NCBI RefSeq assembly: GCF_029867415.1
Contig: NC_081181.1
Coordinates: 76,852,144-76,916,143, forward strand
Reading direction: 5' to 3'
DNA: 64,000 bases
DNA from: Vicia villosa
Taxonomy: Eukaryota > Streptophyta > Magnoliopsida > Fabales > Fabaceae
The translations under genes and the position numbers were made by a program. This document shows positions 55,606 through 64,000 of this stretch, in pieces. The first letter of the stretch is position 1. Each line of letters opens with the position of its first letter. The notes under the pieces were generated by a model. That model did no database searches and had not been told where the DNA came from. It saw only the letters and a list, made by a program, of their open reading frames with translations.

Positions 55606-57387
55606 TTTTTATCACTATTTTCTTTAATTTTCTTCACAATTTCAACCAATTAACTCACCTATCAAATTAAATCATTTTCATTTCATTTTTCACACACTTT
55701 TCATTCAATATATCTATTTTATGAATAACCCAAAAAATCACAAAAATATTATTTATTTGATATATATTTTTTAGGTTTAAAATAACATATTTTTAAGTAT
55801 TTTAAAATACTTTAAATATAGTTTTCTCTTGATTTTTAAAACCTAATCTCTTGTAAATATTTTTGTGATAAAACCCTAATCATGTAGGTCTTAATTAGGT
55901 ATAAACTTTGTCTAAACCCTAATTAAGTTGACTTTTGTCAATTTTCAAAACTGTTTTCAAACCTTAATTAAACAGACGACTAAGGTTTTCAGACAACAAA
56001 ACCTTGTGTCATTTCAAATCATTCAACTGTTTTTTATAAACAGTAAATCATTTCTTTGGGCCTCTAATAAAGTGTAAGTCCCAACACCTTTTTCTTTTCA
56101 TAGTTTGTTTTTCAAAACTGTATTTACAAAATCTTCTTTCTGTTTTCAAAACATTCTTCTGGTATTTGAAGGGCATTATTCCCGGTGAAACTCTTCAGAT
56201 ACCTATGTGACCTATGTCCATCTTCACTTCTTCTGTTTTCAAAAACCTTTAACTGTTTATCATAAATATTCAACTGTTATCAATCAATTGCTGTTGAGGC
56301 TTTGTACATACATCTTCAAAGGCCTCCACTCCATCCAGGTTAGGCTTTACAAGCTTTCATTTTACAGTCTTTATTTAAATTACTGTCAAATATAGAACTG
56401 TTTATATATTGTTTAGAACTACGTCTGAGTGTAAACCTTAGGACAGTTAAACTATATATATATATATATATATATTATAGGACTATGGCCTAGGATTGAG
56501 AATGTCTTCCCGGTGAAGGCTCTTTCCTAATTAGAGATCTTTAGTTCAAACCCTCAAGATGAATTATTCCCGGTGAAACATCTTGAAGAAAGCCTTAGAA
56601 CCCAAACTAGGACACATCCACCCAAAGAGGAATTATTCCCGGTGAAACCTCTTACCCATTTACTTAGAGCCAAAATAAGTTCAAAACTACATAGCTTTCT
56701 CTTGTGCTATAACAAGGACCCTCGATGACCCTCGATTAGCCTCCTCTTGGGCTTTGTACAAGGACCCACAGGCTTCTTAAAAGCATTTCCAGCTTTCTCT
56801 TGAACTTGTATACAAGGACCCATCAGGTTTCTAATAAACATAGGAACAGGTCTTTAGTCACCTTTTAGCCTACCCTAGTGAGTTCCTATTACTTTTCAAA
56901 CCAGACTTTAAACAAGCTAAGATTTTCTCAATCTCATATTGAGCACACCTTTTGGAATGAGAGACATGGACAGTCTCTGTCACCTTTATCTTCATTAATC
57001 TTCCTTAGTAGAGTCTAGGATCCATATTTGTTTATCTTTGGTCAAAGTCAGCCTCAACCTTGGGCCTCATAGAAGGCATGAAATTATGACTTCCCCAGTT
57101 AAGAGTCAGCCACAATTCTGGGCTTTGTACAGAACACCAAATAAAATCCATCAAATAAATGCTCTCCAGCTAGAGTCAGCCTCAATTCTGGGCTTTGTAC
57201 AGAACACAAAAACTCCTTAGTTTAAGTCCATCCCTAGTAGAGTTATCTCTCAGAGTCAGTAATGAATTAATCAAAATCCTCAAGCTTGGGCCTTATACAA
57301 GCCAGCTAAAATCAAATCTTTTATACAGTAGATAGACATAACTTATCTCTATAGAGAGATCTTTCTCCTATCTCACCACATTCAATC

Positions 57388-57432
57388 AAACAAATATTTC
57401 AATTTCAATTTCAATTTCAATTTCAATTTCAA
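57388..57432 (+). repeat. (TTTCAA)n hexanucleotide repeat
   Basis: About seven tandem TTTCAA units within the LTR. Confidence 0.9.
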
Positions 57433-58455
57433 ACATTCTCCCATTTAGGACTTTGAAAGGCATGCTCTGAGGCAAACAAACCCAGACTTGTACACTTTCC
57501 CTAATTTGGATGAAAATCCTTCTTTCATTAAAGAGGCATGTTGGCTGTCATACTTGATCAACCAAGTAGGCTCCCTCTCTTAATGAAATGAATTCAACTT
57601 TTCTGTCACTTTAAAATGTTTGTGGTGGAATAGTAGAAATACCTCTCTATAAAGATGACTTCATGTCTCTTTACTGTAAACAGAGATTTAATTCAAGCTT
57701 CAACCTTGAGCTTCAAGCAAGGCACTAAAAATAATGAATTTCCCTAATTAGTTCTCCGAACTACAAAATGCTCTGACTTCCATTAGGGATATGTAGGCAT
57801 GAGGTTCACAAGGAATCTCAGCGAGCTAATAAAATACCAAAAAAATAGTCAGTCTGTCTGTCTTCTTTTAATTCAATTCGTTCTCTCCCCTAACACAAAG
57901 GAGAAACTTTCCCATTAATAAGCAACAAACACAATCACATAGACACATAGAAGGTTCCCGTAGAGTACTACGGATATGTTGGGTGCTTAAACTCTTCCCT
58001 ATGTATAACCGACCCCCCGGACTCCAGAATTTCTAGTCTAGGTGAATCCCCACACTTAACAAACTCTTAGGGTTTATTTGAGATCTTTTTCCCCTTTCCT
58101 ACTTGTAGGATAATTAAAATGTTCACGTGATATCGTAGGAAGAACTGAAACAAAATTCATCCCGCCCCGGGCGCATTCTCCTTCCAAATTTTGCGTGAAG
58201 GGTCTAGCGTGCCGTCCTCCCAAGTGAAACGGGGAGGTAAAGAAAACGACAGCCATAGGTGGAACGTCCAAAACAGCATAGAAACGCAATTAAAGCTCCA
58301 TAAACAATCAGTATATCATGACAAACACATATATGCAATTAGATTTTAATATGGATGCTTGAATAAACGTAATCGATTCAATTTAGGTTTTGACAAACCA
58401 TAAGCAATAGAGGGTGATTCTTGATGCTACAAGCCTTGAATTTTATTGAGAACTC

Positions 58456-60756
58456 TTGACTGGTATTCCATCTGATCAAGTAAACTACGCTCAAGGAAAC
58501 CCTTATTCTAACACGTACAACCCTGGATGGAAGAACCATCCAAAATTTTCGTATAAGAACAACAACGCGTTGTACGCGCCTGGACAAGCACCTGCTGTCC
58601 CACCTGGCTATCAAAAAGCGCCTGTAGCTGCTCCAAACGCCCCTAGGAAGTCAAATCTAGAAATCATGATGAAAAACTTCATAGCTTCCCAACACCAAAC
58701 CAACAAAGACTTCCTAAATCAAAATATTCATAATAGTGAGCAACTAAAACAATTATCAAACAAAGTAGATGCTTTAGCTACACATAACAAAATGTTAGAA
58801 ACACAAATCTCACATGTAGCTCAACAAGAAGCACCTACTGCTGCCCCTGCTGGCACGTTTCCTGCTCAACCACAACCTAACCCTAAAGGACATGCGAATG
58901 CGATTACACTGCGAAGTAGAACGAACTACGATGGACCTATCGATCCTAGAACTCAAAACGCACCCATGTCACAACAAGAGCCAAAGGAAACCAAAAAGAC
59001 ATCGACTGATGATCAAACCTATAAAACAAATGAAAACAACTCTGAAGTGGAACCTAAAAAAGAGAAACCTTACGTTCCACCACCACCTTATAAGCCACCA
59101 ATTCCTTACCCTCAGAGATTAGCTAAATCTAAAACCGAAGCGCAATTTAAAAAGTTTGTAGAACTTCTGAAACAATTAAACATAACCATACCTTTCACAG
59201 AAGCTATAACTCAGATGCCTTCGTATGCTAAATTCTTAAAAGAAATCCTATCGAACAAAAAGAAACTCGAGGATAACGAAACTGTAACGCTTACCGCTGA
59301 ATGTAGCGCTATCATTAAAAACAACATGCCTCCCAAACTAAAAGATCCTGGTAGTTTTTCCATACCCTGTGTAATAGGAATGACTGTTATAGATAAAACC
59401 TTATGCGATTTAGGAGCTAGTGTTAGTTTGATGCCTCTTTCAACCTGTAAGAAACTAAAACTAGGTGAGCTTAAAACAACGAGAATGTCTCTTCAACTGG
59501 CTGACCGTTCAGTTAAATACCCTGTAGGAATGTTGGAAAATATCCCTGTGCGAGTAGGTCAATTCTACATCCCGACTGATTTCATCATCATGGATATCCA
59601 GGAAGATTCCAACATCCCAATCATATTAGGAAGACCATTCTTAGCAACTGCTGGTGCAATCATAGACGTTAAACGAGGAAAACTAATCTTTGAAGTTGGA
59701 GAAGAGAAGATTGAATTTATTCTGTCTCACTTCTTAAAAGCACCCGCAATTGACGATACATGTTGTTTCATGGACATCACTGATGAATGCGTCAGAGAAA
59801 CAAAGATCGAACCACTCGAAAACCTTGAAATCCTAGAAATCCCAATAACCGAAACATCTGATGATGACACACATGAAGAAAACCAAAACCTAAGTTTAAC
59901 CGAATGTTTAGAACCAACACCTGAACCTACACCTGCTCCTAGTAAACTGACTGACGAACTCAAAACACTTCCTAACATTCTAAGATATGAATTCCTAGAT
60001 ACCGAACTTGAAAGACCTGTAATAGTCAATGCTGACTTAGGACCGATTGAAACCGAAAAACTATTAGGAGTCCTAAGAAAATATCCAACAGCTTTAGGCT
60101 ATAAGATATCTGATCTCAAAGGAATAAGCCCTTCTGTCTGTATGCATCGAATTATGCTTGAGGAAGACTCGAAAACCTCGAGAGAACATCAGAGGAGACT
60201 TAACCCGATCATGAGCGAAGTAGTTAGGAAGGAAGTTCTGAAACTTTTAGAAGCTGGGATAATATACCCCATATCCGATAGTAAATGGGTTAGTCCTGTT
60301 CATGTAGTACCTAAAAAAGGAGGAGTCATGGTGATAAAGAATGAGAAAGGAGAAACTATAACCAAGAGAGTTGAATCTGGTTGGCGAATGTGCATAGATT
60401 ATAGAAAACTGAATAAAGCCACTCGTAAAGACCATTTTCCCCTACCATTCATAGATCAAATGTTAGAACGCTTAGCTAGACATTCTCATTTCTTCTATCT
60501 AGATGGTTACTCTGGTTTCTTCCAAATCCCAATCCATCCTGATGACCAAGAGAAAACAACTTTCACCTGCCCTTTTGGGACCTTCGCCTACCGACGAATG
60601 CCATTCGGATTATGTAACGCACCTGCGACATTCCAAAGATGTATGATGGCCATATTCGCAGACTTCCTAGATAATATTATGGAAGTCTTCAAGGACAATT
60701 TTTCCGTATATGGACAAAGTTTCGAAGGATGTCTTGCGAATTTAGAAAAAGTCTGA
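58456..60756 (+). pseudogene. Athila-lineage gypsy remnant: gag C-terminus, protease, N-terminal RT
   Basis: An open frame of 766 codons without an authentic start. It opens in the middle of Athila Gag (GNPYSNTYNPGWKNHPKFSY near residue 15, then a Pro/Gln-rich linker and ANAITLRSRTNYDGP). The protease is PGSFSIPCVIG..LCDLGASVSLMP (active-site Asp in DLGAS), with NIPIILGRPFLATAGAIID downstream. RT covers KWVSPVHVVPKKGG, WRMCIDYRKLNKATRKDHFP, FFYLDGYSGFFQI and FGLCNAPATFQRC. The catalytic box reads VFKDNFSVYG where the family has an xxDD box, so Met and one Asp are lost and RT is dead. The sequence breaks off at 60756 just after this box. RNase H, integrase and LTRs are absent. Confidence 0.85.
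60415..60451 (+). repeat. 37-bp direct repeat, source copy in Athila RT
   Basis: AAAGCCACTCGTAAAGACCA onward, encoding part of the RT block KATRKDHFPLPF. An exact second copy lies at 60870-60906. Confidence 0.95.
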
Positions 60757-60869
60757 AGGATAGAAAAACACTTAGAAAGGGGGGGTTTGAATAAGTGTAC
60801 TTTAAAAACTCTTAAGATAAAAACAATTGCACAATGATTTTTATCCTGAATGATTCAAGAAGAAATTCA
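60757..60869 (+). repeat. Probable LTR 5'-end fragment (SIRE/Maximus-like)
   Basis: GGATAGAAAAACACTTAGAA, then GGGGGGGTTTGAATAAGTG, resembles the start of legume copia LTRs as I remember them. About 110 bp, non-coding. It is oriented opposite to the copia coding region next door, so it is not that element's normal 3' LTR. Confidence 0.4.
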
Positions 60870-60906
60870 AAAGCCACTCGTAAAGACCATTTTCCCCTAC
60901 CATTCA
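60870..60906 (+). repeat. 37-bp direct repeat, displaced copy at the junction
   Basis: Exact copy of 60415-60451. It sits between the LTR-like fragment and the truncated end of the envelope-like ORF, supplying that ORF's last codon and its TAG stop. Confidence 0.95.
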
Positions 60907-62921
60907 ACATCTGAATCTGATTCAGAAGCATTCTCAGCATATTCTGGATCCGGAATCACAGAATCTTCATTCTCCAGAGCTTGAAGAATCTTAGCCAGAT
61001 TCTTTGGAGGAATGGGAGCAGCAACTTCTGAAGGGTAGACAACTTCAGGAATGACCATATCTGGTGCTTCCTTAGAAGGATTCACCCTTAGCCAGTTGAA
61101 TAGCCATTGGAAGTATCCAGTCATAACCTGATATTTAGGCTTCCATACAACCATAGTTAGACATGGTTCATCTTCCAACTCATTAGTGAACTTCTTCTCC
61201 TCAAGAGGTCTCCAGTTTCTGATTTGATGATAGTACTTACCATCATCAAGATCCAAGCAGTAACCAAAAGATCCAGATGCTTCAACAACACATCTTCTCT
61301 GGATGTTCAGTGCATCATTCTGAAAATCCTTTCTAAAGCGATTCCATAAGCCTCGAGTGGCAACATGATCCATCTTGGAGTCATGAGAAGCTCTAAGAAT
61401 TTCCATCCTATTTCTGAACTTTAAGTTGAACAAAGCAAAGTCAATAGGAATGGTGGGTTCAGGAGGGTTAAAGGTGAAGCAATAGTCAGGGTAAAGAAGA
61501 GAATAAGGATTGGATTTTCTGGATGGTAAAGAATGGATTAAGGAATGTGGAGATTCTGTGGTGAGGGTAGAAGAGGAGGGAGTATCAGAAGGTGTTGGGA
61601 GACAAACATTTAGTGGTAGGGGATTAGGAATAATAGGAGAAGGAGGTGGTTGGATACTGTTTGGGATGGTAAGGAGATTTAGAGGTTTAGAAGAAGGAGG
61701 CTTTTGTTGAGAGGAACTGCCAGCTCTTAAAGCACGAAAAGAATCCCTGATGCGCTTCTGTTGGAATTCTTTAGAATTTACTTTGTAAGGATCATAAAAG
61801 ATCTTCTGCTTCTTAGATTGCTTAGCTTCTTCTTCTGAAGCTTTTCTCTTCAATCTTGCTTCTTTCCTCTTCTGTTCCTTCTACTGCAGCTCGGCCGGAG
61901 AAGGAAGAACTCTTCCTCGAATCCATGCAGGATCAATAGAAGATTGAGCTATTACAGAAGATTTCAAATAACGCTTAACAACCTTGTTAAGCTCTTCTTT
62001 GAACAAGGAAGCAAAGCCTTCAACAGGAACCCTTCTGGTCAGAATATCTGGAAATATTCTTGGAACAGAAGTTACCTTCTCAATTAGACGCATCCTTTTT
62101 AGATCAAAGGCATTCATAACATGTCCTTGAATGACACCAAAGAACTTGGGCGTTCCAATAGTTCTTAGAGGATCCAACAAGTCACTTTCTATCAGAATGT
62201 CTGAAATCATTCTGGCGAAAGGAATAGCATTCTTCTTGAATTTTGGAAACTTCTCGCGTTTTTCATCTCGAGATTCTTCGATATTTGTTTTCAAATGTTG
62301 AAATAGAATGTTTGAGATATTAACTTCAATCCCTTTTCCAATGCAGAAGAGAGCATACTTCTGATCCGGATTAATGTATGTTGAGGTAAAAGATCTCTTT
62401 CTATGATAGAGAGATCCTAGAATAATCTCAGCCCAAACTTTGTAGAGCGGCTTCAACGAACCAGTTTGATGAGATGCAATACCACAAACATTAGATATTT
62501 CTTTCTCAACTGTTATCCAATCAACTCTACCAGGAAGAGCACCTGTGCTTCCTTCTTCATGATCCAAATTGTACAACTTTCTGATTAACTTCTCAGTTAT
62601 CACAACTTCATGCCCTAACACGAAGGAGATGATTGTAGTTGGAGTAACCGTTGCATGAGCCCAGAAATCTGTTACTAAAGCAGGATAAATTGGTCCAACC
62701 AATCTATCAAGGTAGTTTGACCAGCCTTGTGCCATTGTCTCAGCATTAGTGTTGAAACCATGTATTCTTAAATTTTCATAATCTACCGAAGATTCACACA
62801 GAACTTCCAGTTCAGTTGAAAGAATCGAACATGTCTTCAAAGGAGCATAACCATACTTGTGATGAAAAAGATGAGCAGAAGACATTTCTTCTTTTCTTGA
62901 AGAACTTGATGAAGAAAGCAT
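60897..62921 (-). pseudogene. Envelope-like additional ORF of a SIRE/Maximus-type copia element
   Basis: A minus-strand frame of 675 codons from ATG 62919-62921, interrupted once by TAG at 61881-61883; both halves are in the same frame. N-terminal half: Ser-rich start (MLSSSSSSRKEEMSS), then a globular region (VTDFWAHATVTPTTIISFV, VWAEIILGSLYHR, FFGVIQGHVMNAFDLKRM) that I recognise as the 'putative plant transposon protein' type found in envelope-like ORFs of legume copia elements. After the TAG a basic segment (KRKASEEEAKQSKKQK) and a Pro-rich stretch precede a second globular part. The 3' end is not native: the last codon and stop come from the 37-bp displaced Athila sequence. No transmembrane span stands out, so a true envelope role is unproven. 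Confidence 0.65.
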
Positions 62922-63414
62922 GGAGATTCACTGAGGTTCGGTTACGAACTAGGGTTTATGCAGACAATGAATAAAAGAAACAGAGAGATGAATGAAGAGA
63001 GAGAATGTAAAAAAAATATGAAATGAATGGGAGATGAGTATATAAAGGGACGGATTTGAAAATGCAATACATGTTTGAATGAATATGATTACAGAAAACA
63101 TGGAATCAAATGCATTTAATGAGAGATGACGTTAGGAAAGATAATGTGAAATTTGAAATGATTTGCACAGTTACCTAGGGCGACGTCTCCTCAACTGTAC
63201 GCATGCTTGTCCAAAAAGAGTGAACACGTGTTCATTTTCTGGAACAACTGGTGACAGTTGTTTTACTTTAAAAGAGATTCTGAATCAACTTAGATAATGA
63301 AGCGTTAGTAATAACAGAATCAGAACTTCTAATTGATCACTATCATAACTTCTTATAAGAAGATAATCCAAACACATTTCAGAGCTTATCCATACGTCAG
63401 AACTTCTCATCTTC
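62922..63414 (-). promoter_or_regulatory. Leader between copia pol and the envelope-like ORF
   Basis: Non-coding 493 bp. On the minus strand a TTTATATAC box lies about 120 bp before the ATG, followed by a CT-rich stretch like a plant 5' UTR, which would suit an independent promoter. The same bases read TATATAAAG on the plus strand (63039-63047), so orientation is ambiguous. Confidence 0.35.
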
Positions 63415-64000
63415 TCATTCTGGGCATAAATCCATACTGATATTCTTCAGAACGAACTTAAACCTATCTTCAGCAAAGGGTTTCGTAAAGATATCAGCCC
63501 ATTGATGGTCTGTATCCACAAAGTTTAAGGAAAGAACACCCTTCTGAACATAGTCCCTAATGAAATGATGTTTAATCTCAATATCTTTAGCTTTGGAATG
63601 TAAGATAGGATTCTTAGATAAACATATAGCAGAAGTATTATCACAGAAGATAGGAATGTTACTCTCATATATTTGATAATCTTCTAACTGACTCTTCATC
63701 CAGAGCATCTGTGTGCTACAACCAGCAGCAGCAACATATTCTGCTTCTGTTGTTGAGAGGGCAATGGTAGCTTGTTTCTTGTTGTACCAGGAGATCAGGT
63801 GACTTCCAAGAAATTGACAACTTCCATAAGTGCTTTTCCTTTCAACTCTCTCTCCAGCATAGTCAGCATCACAAAATCCTACTAAGTTGTACTCTTTAGA
63901 TCTCTGTAGACTAAACAAACATTAGTAGTACCTTTCAGATACCTCCGAATTCTCTTAACAGCTGTTAAGTGAGATTCTCTAGGATCTGATTGGAATCTTG
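63415..64000 (-). pseudogene. Ty1/copia pol 3' end, RNase H domain (SIRE-like), runs off the window
   Basis: Minus strand: GFCDADYAGERVERKSTYG and ATIALSTTEAEYVAAAGCS supply the acidic residues (Asp in CDADYAG, Glu in TEAEYVA), then IFCDNTSAICLSKNP with the third Asp and KHHFIRDYVQKG: the complete copia RNase H. The C-terminus ends DLCPE with a stop at 63415. Upstream bases to 64000 encode the preceding block (FQSDPRESHLTAVKRIRRYL), but in a different frame: a small indel near 63905 breaks the reading. The rest of pol lies beyond the window. Confidence 0.85.

Larger units (their letters stand above)
52874..58290 (+). repeat. Forward Ogre-type LTR, about 5.4 kb
   Basis: Begins TGTCATACCCTAATTTTGACC, a start I associate with legume Ogre LTRs (which are typically several kb long). 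A TATAAATA promoter lies at 54411-54418, followed by a CTCTCT leader. The 3' part has the R-U5 blocks also seen at 150-330, ending in a GGGCGC / GTCCTCCCAAGTGAAACGGGGAGG region near 58150-58240. Right border uncertain. No Ogre gag, PBS or PPT follows, so it is a solo or truncated LTR. Its interior holds tRNA-like modules and many short degenerate repeats. Not protein-coding. Confidence 0.6.

Noticed and set aside
63039..63047. Plus-strand promoter TATATAAAG
   Set aside because: No plus-strand gene follows; it is more likely the reverse reading of a leader element for the minus-strand ORF, so it was not called separately.

Overview
The window is plant nuclear DNA made almost entirely of nested and decaying transposable elements. 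The mix is Ogre-type long LTRs, Tat- and Athila-lineage Ty3/gypsy elements, a SIRE/Maximus-like Ty1/copia with an envelope-like ORF, L1-type LINEs, Helitrons, and Stowaway and hAT MITEs. This points to a repeat-rich legume (Fabaceae, probably the Fabeae/Trifolieae group). No rRNA, intact tRNA or CRISPR was seen, and no intact single-copy host gene.

Region 1 (1-18140): an Ogre-type LTR remnant and a LINE reverse-transcriptase fragment come first. Next is a small SIN3-like (paired amphipathic helix, PAH) gene on the minus strand. It is cut in two by Helitron 1 (2556-17527, about 15 kb): exon 4 lies left of the Helitron and exons 1-3 lie right of it. Helitron 1 carries an RPA1-like gene (10 exons, one nonsense codon) and a RepHel transposase (11 exons, open for about 1758 codons, one mutated splice donor). 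It also holds a captured fragment of a berberine-bridge-enzyme-like gene between 146-bp direct repeats, a Stowaway MITE and a hAT MITE with perfect TSD.

Region 2 (18141-43117): a (TA)n tract and a 5'-truncated LINE are followed by what I read as Helitron 2 (21914-43117). Helitron 2 is interrupted by a complete Tat-lineage gypsy element (22410-32952; two 601-bp LTRs; 5-bp TSD AAAAG) and by a small non-autonomous Helitron (35069-36273). The gypsy element encodes gag-pol on the plus strand. On the minus strand, tail-to-tail with gag-pol, is a separate three-exon gene with its own TATA box. The Helitron 2 RepHel is decayed.

Region 3 (43118-64000): microsatellites and a reverse-oriented Tat remnant keeping its LTR and decayed antisense gene come first. 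They are followed by reverse-oriented Ogre-type LTR remnants around a LINE fragment, then a 5.4-kb forward Ogre-type LTR. The window ends with an Athila gag/protease/RT remnant whose RT active site is mutated, a rearranged junction with a 37-bp duplication, and the 3' part of a SIRE-like copia element on the minus strand (envelope-like ORF and RNase H), which runs off the end.

Exon models were built by reading splice signals and checking that phases agree. They are predictions, not transcript-backed. Family names come from recognised motifs; no database search was run.
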